From NCBI GenBank assembly GCA_964425645.1, contig CAYRNC010000008.1:1-36001 (forward strand): 36,001 nucleotides of DNA. Direction: 5' to 3'. The notes under the pieces were generated by a model. The model did not search any database, had not been told where the DNA came from, and was given only the letters and a program-made list of their open reading frames with translations. Below, one piece after another: positions 24,788-33,358 of this stretch. Position 1 is the first letter of the stretch. Each line of letters begins with the position of its first letter. The translations under genes and the position numbers were made by a program. The stretch is from CAYRNC01 sp964425645 (GTDB taxonomy: Bacteria > Bacillota > Clostridia > Peptostreptococcales > Anaerovoracaceae).

Positions 24788-25736
24788 AGCTGTCTTATCG
24801 CTTGATACCAGCAATTATACAAGTTCGCTTGCAGTTATTAGCGGGGAAGGCAACATCATTTTAGACAAGCGCATCCCCCTTTTGATTAAGCAGGGCGAAA
24901 AGGGTTTGCGGCAATCCCATGCCCTTTTTCAACATATGGAGAATATACCCGTCTTAATCGAAGAAGCCTTTCAAACCGTTAAGCCCAAAGAAATAGGGGG
25001 CATTTCAGTAAGCGGCAAACCAAGGCCTCTGCCCGGCTCCTATATGCCCGTCTTCAAGGCCGGAACTGCATTTGGCTCATGCCTTTCTGCCGCATTATCC
25101 GTACCTTATTTCGAATTTTCACATCAGGAAGGCCACATTGCTGCCGCCGCCTTCGGTACATCCATGGAGATTTGCAATAGCTATCTTGCCTTTCATCTGT
25201 CCGGGGGAACCTGTGAATTGCTCCATGCAGACCATCAAAATAATATATTTAATAAAATAGGGGGGTCAAAGGATATATCCTTTGGCCAATTGATTGACCG
25301 TACAGGTGTTTTGATGGGACTGACCTTTCCCTGCGGAGAAGAAATGGACAAACTGGCTTTACGCTGCAACAGTACAAATATTTCACTTGCCCCTGTACCG
25401 ATGAAAGAGCTCTTTATAAATGTATCCGGAATGGAAACCCAAATATCGAAACTAATAACAAAAGGAAAAATCAATATGGGCGAAACTGCGTACAGTCTAT
25501 TTAGCAAAATAGCGGATTGTTTGATCGAATGGACAGCGAAAGCATGTAAAAAATCGGAATGCACCAGTGTACTTTTCACGGGCGGGGTTACAGCAAGCTC
25601 CTTTTTGAGATCCAGAATCCTGAATCATTTTTCAGAAAAGAATGTAAATGTACTGTTCGGAGATCCCCGACTGTCGACGGACAATGCCGTGGGTATAGCC
25701 ATTTTAGGAAGGAGGTTCCTGCAATCAACGCTGTAA
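24771..25736 (+). CDS. TsaD/Kae1-like (M22-family) paralogue of unknown role
   Basis: A 321-residue ASKHA-fold protein related to TsaD, the catalytic subunit of t6A tRNA modification. The metal motif HxxxH is H118/H122 (SHQEGHIAAA), and the distal metal aspartate is D304 (STDNAVGIA). SGGT at 144-147 and GGVTASSFLR at 271-280 match the nucleotide-binding segments SGGHT and GGVAAN. It differs from true TsaD in its N-terminus (LDTSNYTSSLAV rather than ETSCDET) and in length, so it is probably not the only TsaD of this organism. I believe relatives between nusB and xseA occur in other clostridia, annotated as M22 peptidases; the function is not known to me. It starts at ATG 24771 with an AGGATAGGA SD. 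Confidence 0.8.
   Translation: MSKKNKAVLSLDTSNYTSSLAVISGEGNIILDKRIPLLIKQGEKGLRQSHALFQHMENIPVLIEEAFQTVKPKEIGGISVSGKPRPLPGSYMPVFKAGTAFGSCLSAALSVPYFEFSHQEGHIAAAAFGTSMEICNSYLAFHLSGGTCELLHADHQNNIFNKIGGSKDISFGQLIDRTGVLMGLTFPCGEEMDKLALRCNSTNISLAPVPMKELFINVSGMETQISKLITKGKINMGETAYSLFSKIADCLIEWTAKACKKSECTSVLFTGGVTASSFLRSRILNHFSEKNVNVLFGDPRLSTDNAVGIAILGRRFLQSTL
25709..25726 (+). promoter_or_regulatory. SD AAGGAGG and candidate ATC start of xseA
   Basis: AAGGAGG (25709-25715) is one of the strongest SD sites in the window. Eight bases further is ATC (25724-25726), at the position where XseA proteins start. No ATG, GTG or TTG lies in frame between 25562 and 25771. Confidence 0.6.
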
Positions 25737-26938
25737 GGATCTCTCAGTTAAATAATTATATAAAAAAGATATTGGAGACGGACCCTTTGCTTGGCAGCAT
25801 ATCCGTAATCGGTGAGATATCCAACATCAAGTTTCACAGCAGCGGTCATATCTATTTCACAATGAAAGACGATAAGAGCAGATTGGCCTGCTTCGTTGCT
25901 AAAGAACAGGCAGACACTTTACGATATGAACTTGCAGATGGTATGGAGGTGACCGTCCAAGGCTATATCAGTGTTTATCAAAGCGGGGGTACCTATTCGC
26001 TCAATGTAAGAAATGTTATCGTTGAGGGAATCGGAAATCTAGCGGCAGCCTTTTTAATACTGAAAGAGAAACTGCAAAAGGAAGGACTTTTCGATATAAA
26101 GTACAAAAAGGCCTTGCCTTTATTTCCCCGCCAAATCGTCATAGTCACATCGGAAACCGGAGCCGCTGTTCGCGATATTATAAAGATTATAAAGGATAGA
26201 AATAACATAATAGATATTATCGTCTACCCGTGTCTCGTTCAGGGTCCTGAAGCGGCTGCAGACATTTCCCGGGCAATCATGCAGGTAAACAGTTTGTTTC
26301 TCGATGCTGATTTAATGATAGTCGCCCGAGGAGGGGGCTCTTTAGAAGATATTTGGCCCTTCAATGAGGAAGCAGTTGCAAGAAGTATTTTTCTTTCAAA
26401 GATACCTGTAATTTCAGCTGTCGGGCATGAAACGGATTTCACGGTATCGGATTATGTCGCAGATCAAAGAGCAGCAACCCCTACTGAAGCTGCACAGATC
26501 GCCGTCCCTCACATAAATGAACTCAAAGAGCAAATAATAACCTTGGGAAACTGCTTGTACAGCTTTGCAAATGCTTTCGTAAACCATCTGGAATTACAGA
26601 CCATTTCCTTAAACATGGGTCCGATCGGTGAGCAGCTTTTATATAAAATTAACAAGCTTTTACTGAAAGCAAACGGGGATCGCGACAGATTGTTGCATGC
26701 AATGGAGGAAAAACTGTCTCGGCTTCGGTTAACAGCGGAATCAGCGAAAGCCGAATTAAACAGCTCTAATCCTTATAAAATTATGAATAATGGCTATGCG
26801 GCTGTTCTTGATGCAGACGATAAACCTGCAAACAGTGTCTCTTCCTTCAGGACAGGCGATTCCTTGACTGTAATTTTTAATGATGGTAAAATTAATTGCC
26901 GGGTAGAAAGAATCACGAGGTCGTTTGATGATGAATGA
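25724..26938 (+). CDS. xseA: Exodeoxyribonuclease VII large subunit
   Basis: Taken from ATC 25724 the protein is 404 residues, the usual length. The N-terminal OB-fold has ISQLNNYIKKILETDPLL, ISNIKFHSSGHIYFTMKD and GYISVYQSGGTYSL. The catalytic domain carries VTSETGAAVRDI, the ARGGGSLEDIWPFNEE motif and SAVGHETDFTVSDYVADQRAATPTEAA (seen around residues 200-260). With XseB it forms exonuclease VII, which degrades single-stranded DNA. The start is unusual: the SD-proximal codon that matches the family start is ATC; an ATG at 25559 would add 55 non-homologous residues, and TTG 25772 would remove part of the OB-fold. It overlaps the TsaD-like gene by 13 bases. Confidence 0.88.
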   Translation: MNAVRISQLNNYIKKILETDPLLGSISVIGEISNIKFHSSGHIYFTMKDDKSRLACFVAKEQADTLRYELADGMEVTVQGYISVYQSGGTYSLNVRNVIVEGIGNLAAAFLILKEKLQKEGLFDIKYKKALPLFPRQIVIVTSETGAAVRDIIKIIKDRNNIIDIIVYPCLVQGPEAAADISRAIMQVNSLFLDADLMIVARGGGSLEDIWPFNEEAVARSIFLSKIPVISAVGHETDFTVSDYVADQRAATPTEAAQIAVPHINELKEQIITLGNCLYSFANAFVNHLELQTISLNMGPIGEQLLYKINKLLLKANGDRDRLLHAMEEKLSRLRLTAESAKAELNSSNPYKIMNNGYAAVLDADDKPANSVSSFRTGDSLTVIFNDGKINCRVERITRSFDDE

Positions 26939-27143
26939 AAAAAACCTAACCTTTGAAAAAGCCATGGAGTGTCTTGAGCGTTCGGTTGACGCATTAAAAA
27001 AGGGCGATACTACTTTGCAGGAGGCTATCGTTCAATTTGAACAAGGGATGAAATACTATAATATATGCGTTGACCTTCTTGAAACAGCGAAACAAAAAAT
27101 CATGTTGTATGATAAAGCCACAGGGCTTAAAGAATTTGATTGA
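26928..27143 (+). CDS. xseB: Exodeoxyribonuclease VII small subunit
   Basis: A 71-residue helical protein with the family core LTFEKAMECLERSVDAL, GDTTLQEAIVQFEQGMKYY and a C-terminal helix. It binds the large subunit and is needed for activity. ATG 26928 is preceded by ACGAGG seven bases upstream; ATG 26931 and TTG 26925 are close alternatives. It overlaps xseA by eleven bases, fitting co-expression of the two subunits. Confidence 0.95.
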   Translation: MMNEKNLTFEKAMECLERSVDALKKGDTTLQEAIVQFEQGMKYYNICVDLLETAKQKIMLYDKATGLKEFD

Positions 27144-27166
27144 CCCGGAACGAAAAGGAGACGGTC

Positions 27167-28066
27167 ATGTTTAGAAATAAGGATTATCTGCGGCTGAAAG
27201 CCTTGGTAGAGGATCATCTGCCTGCTTTTCTTCCTGAGATTGATAATAACAGCATCACACTATACGACTCTATGCTTTACAGTGTTACCGCAAGCGGGAA
27301 AAGACTTCGTCCGGTTCTTCTTCTTGCCGCTGCAGAATTTTGTAGCCAGAATCCCAAACACGCTTTGCCTTATGCCTGCAGCCTCGAATATATCCATACC
27401 TATTCGCTAATCCACGATGATCTTCCCGCCATGGATAACGATGATATGCGAAGAGGAAAACCTACAAATCACATGGTCTATGGAGAAAACATTGCAATAT
27501 TGGCGGGAGATGCTCTTCTTACCGCAGCCTTTGAAGTTATGATGAAGGACATGCTTTTATATTTCGATAACACCGATGAATTAAAGAAAAGAGTCAGGGC
27601 TGTCTATGAAATTGCAAAGGGCGCGGGCTGCCGGGGAATGGTGGCCGGTCAGCTGGCCGATATCGAATCAGAGGGTAAAATCTGTTCAAGGGATTTGCTT
27701 GATTACATACACCTAAACAAAACAGCTGCTCTTATAACGGCGGCCATTAAGGCAGGGGCCCATCTGGGAGATGCAGGCAGCGAAAAGCTTTCCGACCTTT
27801 CGGATTACGGTGAATGCATCGGGTTAGCATTTCAAATTGCCGATGATTTACTGGATATATGCGGTGATGAGAATTTAATGGGTAAAAAAACAGGAAAAGA
27901 CAAAGAGCGTTGCAAATGTACATACCCTTCAGTTTATGGCATGTCGGAAGCTAAAAAGAAATTATTTGAACTGACTGATAAAGCAATAGACACTATGAAG
28001 ATTTACTATGATGATGCCGAGTTTTTTACTGCCTTGGCCATACAGCTGGCAGATCGCGTCAAATGA
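27167..28066 (+). CDS. ispA: Polyprenyl (farnesyl/geranyl) diphosphate synthase
   Basis: A 299-residue trans-prenyl synthase that condenses isopentenyl diphosphate with allylic diphosphates for quinones, cell-wall carriers and others. The first aspartate-rich motif is DDLPAMD at 84-90, then MRRGKPT; the second is DDLLD at 226-230. The residue before the first motif and the short-chain type of sequence fit farnesyl diphosphate synthase, but product length is not certain. I chose ATG 27167, which has AAAAGGAG six bases upstream; an in-frame TTG at 27140 has no SD. It is immediately followed by dxs. Confidence 0.93.
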   Translation: MFRNKDYLRLKALVEDHLPAFLPEIDNNSITLYDSMLYSVTASGKRLRPVLLLAAAEFCSQNPKHALPYACSLEYIHTYSLIHDDLPAMDNDDMRRGKPTNHMVYGENIAILAGDALLTAAFEVMMKDMLLYFDNTDELKKRVRAVYEIAKGAGCRGMVAGQLADIESEGKICSRDLLDYIHLNKTAALITAAIKAGAHLGDAGSEKLSDLSDYGECIGLAFQIADDLLDICGDENLMGKKTGKDKERCKCTYPSVYGMSEAKKKLFELTDKAIDTMKIYYDDAEFFTALAIQLADRVK

Positions 28067-28076
28067 GGACGATTAA

Positions 28077-29951
28077 ATGAAGAAACTGCTGGAATACAAT
28101 TTTCCCGAGGATTTAAAAGAAATGACCGAAAAGGAGCTGTCGCTCCTTTCTTATGAAATCAGGGATTTTTTAATAGAGAAAGTATCGAAAACAGGAGGCC
28201 ATATTGCATCTAATTTAGGCGTTGTAGAATTAACAATAGCTTTGCATAAGGTGTTTGACAGTCCTAAGGATAAAATAATTTTTGATGTCGGACATCAGTC
28301 ATATATCCATAAGATTTTAACAGGAAGAGCGGATCAATTTGACAGTTTAAGATGTTTTCAGGGCATATCGGGCTTTCCAAAGCGTTCAGAAAGCCCTCAT
28401 GACCAATATGATGCGGGCCATGCCAGCACCTCTATATCGATAGGGCTAGGGTTTGCGGCAGCAAGAGATCTGATGGGGGATAACTTTGAGGTTGTATGTG
28501 TAACAGGTGATGGAGCCATGACAGGTGGCATTGCCTTTGAAGCATTAAACAATGCGGGAAGCATGGGATCCAAGCTGATCGTAATTCTTAACGACAATGA
28601 AATGTCCATAGACAGAAACAGCGGAAGCCTTTCGCACCACCTTTCGAAGCTTAGAGCATCAAAGACATATTTAGATTTTAAGAAACAACTAAAAAGAACT
28701 GTAAAGGGAATACCGAGGGTAGGGGATAATCTTTATGCCGGCATGGACCATCTTCGAAATTCCCTCAAATATGCAATAGTGCAGGGAGCCATATTTGAGG
28801 AACTTGGATTCACGTATTTTGGACCGACCGATGGACATAACATTCATGACCTTAATGAGGTGCTGTCATTGGCAAAGGCCATAGACGGACCATGCTTGGT
28901 TCATATAGTGACAAAGAAAGGGAAGGGATACCGCAATGCGGAGCAAAACCCTTGTAAATATCACGGGGTTGCTCCTTTTGATCCCACTTCCGGCAATGCA
29001 ATCAAAACAATGAATGGAAAAACTTATTCCCAAATATTCGGTGATAAAATTATAAATCTTGCGTCGAAGGATCAAAAAATCGTTGCCGTAAGCGCTGCGA
29101 TGATAGACGGTACAGGCCTTTGCGAATTAAAGAAAGTATTTCCTGAAAGAATTTTTGATGCAGGAATAGCAGAGCAGCATGCTGTTGCCTTCGCTGCCGG
29201 GATGGCATTAAACGGATATAGGCCTTTTGTAGCGATATATTCCACATTCCTTCAACGAGCCTATGACCAGCTCATAACAGACATATGCCTTCAGAATCTT
29301 CCCGTAATTTTTATGATTGACAGAGCCGGAGCGGTAGGAAGTGACGGGGAAACCCATCATGGAGTATTTGATCTCTCCTATCTTTCCCATATGCCGGGAA
29401 TGACAGTAATGGCCCCGATGGATGGACGCGAGCTTACCGCGATGATGGAATATGCGCTTACGTTAAGCGGTCCCTCTGCCATTCGCTATCCCAGGGGGCA
29501 GGCACCGGATCATACCGATCTGATAAAGAATTACGAAATCAACAAAAAAAGCCTGAGGGTCATTAAAGGCAAAGATGTAAGCATAGTTGCTATAGGCAAG
29601 ATGACAGACATCGCGGTAAAAGCCTGTGAGATACTGAACACATATGGATATGAAGCCGAAATCATAAACAGCCGTTTTCTTAAACCTTTGGATATCGGCA
29701 CAATACTTTCATCGGTTAGAAAAACGAAGCGTCTAGTAACCCTTGAAGACAATGTTCTCGTAGGCGGATTTGGCAGCGGAATATTGTCCATGCTTAACGA
29801 ATATGATCAGGAAAACTTAAAAACCCTGCGCCTTGGATGGCCTGATCAATTTATTCCTCATGGCAGTGTAGATGAATTGTTTTCGCTTCACGGACTGGAT
29901 CCAAATTCCGTTGCGGAAAGGGTACGTGATTTCATTGAAAGAACGACTTGA
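28077..29951 (+). CDS. dxs: 1-deoxy-D-xylulose-5-phosphate synthase
   Basis: A 624-residue thiamine-diphosphate enzyme, the first step of the MEP route to isoprenoids. FDVGHQSYIHKILTGR lies near residue 69, the TPP motif GDGAMTGG at 144-151 is followed by LNNAG, and the middle transketolase domain has FDAGIAEQHAVAFAAGMA and DRAGAVGSDGETHHG. The C-terminal domain is complete. GAGGA overlaps the end of ispA and lies seven bases before the ATG. Together ispA and dxs show use of the MEP rather than the mevalonate pathway. It overlaps tlyA by 17 bases. Confidence 0.97.
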   Translation: MKKLLEYNFPEDLKEMTEKELSLLSYEIRDFLIEKVSKTGGHIASNLGVVELTIALHKVFDSPKDKIIFDVGHQSYIHKILTGRADQFDSLRCFQGISGFPKRSESPHDQYDAGHASTSISIGLGFAAARDLMGDNFEVVCVTGDGAMTGGIAFEALNNAGSMGSKLIVILNDNEMSIDRNSGSLSHHLSKLRASKTYLDFKKQLKRTVKGIPRVGDNLYAGMDHLRNSLKYAIVQGAIFEELGFTYFGPTDGHNIHDLNEVLSLAKAIDGPCLVHIVTKKGKGYRNAEQNPCKYHGVAPFDPTSGNAIKTMNGKTYSQIFGDKIINLASKDQKIVAVSAAMIDGTGLCELKKVFPERIFDAGIAEQHAVAFAAGMALNGYRPFVAIYSTFLQRAYDQLITDICLQNLPVIFMIDRAGAVGSDGETHHGVFDLSYLSHMPGMTVMAPMDGRELTAMMEYALTLSGPSAIRYPRGQAPDHTDLIKNYEINKKSLRVIKGKDVSIVAIGKMTDIAVKACEILNTYGYEAEIINSRFLKPLDIGTILSSVRKTKRLVTLEDNVLVGGFGSGILSMLNEYDQENLKTLRLGWPDQFIPHGSVDELFSLHGLDPNSVAERVRDFIERTT

Positions 29952-30738
29952 TATTCTTCTGACCGAGAAGGGGCATTTTTCATCCCGTGAAAAAGCCAAG
30001 GCTGCCATTATGGCCGGTCTTGTTTATATAGACGGGCGCCAATTTGACAAGCCGGGCATGTCCGTTGACATAGAATCTAAGGTGGAAATCCGAAAATCGC
30101 TCTGTCCTTATGTGGGAAGAGGGGGATTGAAGCTGGAGAAGGGCATCAAGGAATTCGGTTTAGACCTGAAAGACAAGGTGGCTATTGATATAGGGGCATC
30201 AACAGGAGGGTTTACCGACTGCCTGCTAAAACACGGAGCATTAAGGGTTTACGCAATTGATGTCGGATATGGTCAGCTGGATTACGCACTTCGCAACGAC
30301 GGGAAAGTTACAGTTATGGAAAGAACCAACATCAGATATGTCGATGCAGATAAATTCCCCGAACAAGCAGATTTTATAAGCATTGATGTTTCTTTTATTT
30401 CTTTAAATCTGGTTTTCCCGACAGCCGCAAGCCTATTGAAGAATAGCGGTGAAATGATATGTCTGATTAAACCGCAGTTTGAGGCAGGAAAGAAACAAGT
30501 GGGTAAAAACGGTGTAATAAAAGAAGCACGCGTTCATGAGGAAGTTATCAGGAATGTAAAGAACTTCGCACTTAAATCCAACCTCTTTTCGGAAGCTTTA
30601 ACATGGTCCCCCATAACCGGTCCAAAAGGAAATATTGAATTTCTTATGTTGCTTACTAAACAAAACGGCCAAAGAACCGCAACCTTTCAAATAAACAATA
30701 TAGTTACTGCGGCACACAATGCGCTAAGGAATAAATAG
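29935..30738 (+). CDS. tlyA: TlyA-family rRNA methyltransferase/hemolysin (YqxC type)
   Basis: A 267-residue protein with an S4 RNA-binding domain (about 1-58) and a FtsJ/RrmJ-like methyltransferase domain, with motif I DIGASTGGFTD at 85-95, then DVGYGQLDYALRND and the ISIDVSFISL motif. In mycobacteria TlyA 2'-O-methylates 16S and 23S rRNA; the substrate here is inferred. The start is uncertain: TTG 29935 gives KERLDILLTEKG, matching the family; GTG 29926 gives a three-residue extension and is closer to AAAGGG. In most clostridia the next genes are nadK, argR and recN; here it is mutS. Confidence 0.9.
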   Translation: MKERLDILLTEKGHFSSREKAKAAIMAGLVYIDGRQFDKPGMSVDIESKVEIRKSLCPYVGRGGLKLEKGIKEFGLDLKDKVAIDIGASTGGFTDCLLKHGALRVYAIDVGYGQLDYALRNDGKVTVMERTNIRYVDADKFPEQADFISIDVSFISLNLVFPTAASLLKNSGEMICLIKPQFEAGKKQVGKNGVIKEARVHEEVIRNVKNFALKSNLFSEALTWSPITGPKGNIEFLMLLTKQNGQRTATFQINNIVTAAHNALRNK

Positions 30739-30739
30739 T

Positions 30740-33358
30740 ATGACATTAACACCTATGATGCAGCAATATATGAACATAAAGAAAAAATACAAGGAGCATA
30801 TCCTTTTCTTCCGCCTGGGCGATTTTTATGAGATGTTTTTTGATGATGCTGTAAAAGGCTCAAAAGCTATGGAAATCACTTTGACTTCAAAAAGCTGCGG
30901 CCTGGAAGAAAAAGCCCCCATGTGCGGCGTTCCTTATCATGCGGCCGACACATATATAGCAAAACTCATCGCCAAGGGATTTAAAGTCGCCATTTGTGAG
31001 CAGATGGAGGATCCTGCTGCCACAAAAGGAATCGTTAGAAGAGAAGTTGTCCGGATTATAACCCCCGGAACAGTTCTGTCGCAGACAATGCTAAATGAGA
31101 GCGAAAACAACTATCTCGCATCGCTTTGGATAGATGAAGAAGGAGCGGGCCTGGCTTTTTGTGATATTTCAACCGGAGAAATCGGGGCTATTGAACAGCC
31201 CAAATCCCGTTTCCCCGAAAGGTTAATGGATGAGCTTACCAGACTTGCACCAAAAGAGATACTCTCCAATTGTAATTTAAACGAACAAAAAAATCCTTTT
31301 TACCAGCACTTATTTCCGAACTCGTACCTGACCGTCACAGATAAAAACCGTTTCGATTTATTAAACAGCAAAGATAATATTATGAAGCAATTTCAAGTGG
31401 ACTCTCTTCACAGCCTGGGGTTGTCAAAGCTCGAAAGGGCGACAAAAGCTCTCGGGGCCTTGCTTTCTTATCTTTTTGAAACACAAAAACAGCAAATAAA
31501 TCACCTTTTAAAGTTAACTGTATCAGATCTGTCTTCAAATATGTCACTAGACAGTGCGACGATGCGTAATCTTGAATTGACCGAAACACTGTTCGAGGGA
31601 AAAATCAAAGGATCTTTACTGGGTATCTTAGATAAAACCAATACTGCCATGGGTTCAAGAAAAATCAGACAATGGCTTAAAAGTCCTCTAATAGATCTTT
31701 CACCGATAGTTTTGCGGCAAAACGCCGTTATGATTCTTTCAGAAGATATCTTGTTTAGAAATGATATAAGGGAAAGTCTGCGGCAAATATATGATCTTGA
31801 GAGGCTGACCGGCAGAATCTCCTGCGGCGCCGCCAACGGAAGAGATTTAATAGCTTTGGCCAATTCCCTTTTAATTCTACCGGCCCTAAAACAGGAGCTG
31901 CTTTCATGCAAAGATCCCAAGCTTGTATCACTAGGTGAAGACATTTGCGATCTTTCATCTGTTGTCACGAATATTCTTTCCGCTTTAGTGGAGGATCCGC
32001 CTGTCTCTGTAAAAGAGGGAGGAATTATCCGAAAGGGGTATTCTGCCGAACTTGACGATATTAAATCTTCTATTTTTGACGGGCAATCCTTTATAGCAGG
32101 TCTTGAAGTGAAGGAAAGGGAAAGGACGGGCATAAAGAATCTTAAGGTTGGTTTCAACAAGGTATTTGGTTACTATATAGAGGTGACTAAGTCTAATTAC
32201 GATGCGGTCCCCGCTGATTATATAAGAAAACAAACTCTTGTAAACAGTGAACGGTACATCACGTCAGAGCTTAAGGATGTGGAGACCGTTGTGCTGAACG
32301 CCGAAGCCAGAATCAATCAGATGGAGTATGAGATATTTACAAAGATACGAACAGACATACAAAAATATGTTGGCGATCTTCAAACCACCGCTTCTGCGCT
32401 TGCAGAATTAGATGTTATCACCTCATTTGCGGAAGTAAGCAGCCGCCTTGGATATGTCAGGCCCGAAATTTCAATATCAGATGTTATAATGATTGAAAAA
32501 GGCAGACACCCGGTGCTTGATCAAATGATAAAGGATGGAATGTTTGTATCAAATGATACTTATATAGATCGGGATGAGCAAAGTATGCTTTTAATCACCG
32601 GGCCCAATATGTCCGGAAAATCTACATATATGAGGCAGACCGCTTTGATTGTTCTTATGGCCCAATGCGGTTGCTTCGTTCCCGCTATAAAAGCGAAAAT
32701 AGGCCTGGTCGACCGCATTTATACGCGAATCGGAGCCTCCGACAATCTGGTCCAAGGTAAAAGCACTTTCCTTTCGGAAATGAGCGAGCTCGCCTGTATA
32801 CTCAACTCATGTACCGATCGAAGCCTAGTAATTTTAGATGAAATCGGCAGAGGAACCAGCACATATGACGGGCTTTCTATTGCTTTTGCAGTGTTAGAAC
32901 ACCTTTGCTCAGACAGTAATAAGGTTCGAACGCTGTTTGCAACACACTATCATGAATTGACCTCTATAGCCATGCGGGGTCTTAAAAACCTGAATGTTGC
33001 AGTAAAAGAAGAAAACGGGGATATAATATTTTTACATAAAATCATTGAAGGCAGCGCAAGTAAAAGCTACGGAATCCATGTGGCAAAGCTTGCAGGCATA
33101 CCGGCTGAAGTATTGGAGTCCGCAAGCCGTAAACTTATTGAACTTGAAAAAAATAATTACGAAATCGGCCTTTGCAGCCAAAATAAAATGAATTTCACTT
33201 CATCAAAATCAATAATCGAGGAACCGAAACAGCTGTCAATATTCGATATACTGGAGGACCCGATAATAGAGAGGCTCAGATCCTTGGATCTTATGGAGAT
33301 AACACCCTCTATGGCAATTAAACTGTTGGAGGAACTAAAAGATGCGGCAAAGCAATAA
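30740..33358 (+). CDS. mutS: DNA mismatch repair protein MutS
   Basis: An 872-residue MutS1. The mismatch-binding F-Y-E motif is F29-Y30-E31 (GDFYEMF). Connector, lever and clamp domains follow. The ATPase has Walker A GPNMSGKST at 621-629, Walker B VILDEIGRGTS and the TFLSEMSEL signature with THYHEL. It recognises mispairs and small loops and recruits MutL. An AAGGAA SD lies in the end of tlyA, one base before the gene. It overlaps mutL by 17 bases. Confidence 0.97.
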   Translation: MTLTPMMQQYMNIKKKYKEHILFFRLGDFYEMFFDDAVKGSKAMEITLTSKSCGLEEKAPMCGVPYHAADTYIAKLIAKGFKVAICEQMEDPAATKGIVRREVVRIITPGTVLSQTMLNESENNYLASLWIDEEGAGLAFCDISTGEIGAIEQPKSRFPERLMDELTRLAPKEILSNCNLNEQKNPFYQHLFPNSYLTVTDKNRFDLLNSKDNIMKQFQVDSLHSLGLSKLERATKALGALLSYLFETQKQQINHLLKLTVSDLSSNMSLDSATMRNLELTETLFEGKIKGSLLGILDKTNTAMGSRKIRQWLKSPLIDLSPIVLRQNAVMILSEDILFRNDIRESLRQIYDLERLTGRISCGAANGRDLIALANSLLILPALKQELLSCKDPKLVSLGEDICDLSSVVTNILSALVEDPPVSVKEGGIIRKGYSAELDDIKSSIFDGQSFIAGLEVKERERTGIKNLKVGFNKVFGYYIEVTKSNYDAVPADYIRKQTLVNSERYITSELKDVETVVLNAEARINQMEYEIFTKIRTDIQKYVGDLQTTASALAELDVITSFAEVSSRLGYVRPEISISDVIMIEKGRHPVLDQMIKDGMFVSNDTYIDRDEQSMLLITGPNMSGKSTYMRQTALIVLMAQCGCFVPAIKAKIGLVDRIYTRIGASDNLVQGKSTFLSEMSELACILNSCTDRSLVILDEIGRGTSTYDGLSIAFAVLEHLCSDSNKVRTLFATHYHELTSIAMRGLKNLNVAVKEENGDIIFLHKIIEGSASKSYGIHVAKLAGIPAEVLESASRKLIELEKNNYEIGLCSQNKMNFTSSKSIIEEPKQLSIFDILEDPIIERLRSLDLMEITPSMAIKLLEELKDAAKQ

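Noticed and set aside
25559..25723. An in-frame ATG giving xseA an extra 55 residues
   Set aside because: The extra segment overlaps the TsaD-like gene, has no SD near 25559 and no resemblance to XseA; the strong SD lies at 25709.
31501..32160. A long minus-strand open frame (219 codons) inside mutS
   Set aside because: It is wholly within a strongly conserved mutS frame, has no SD or recognisable domain, and reads as the reverse of MutS.
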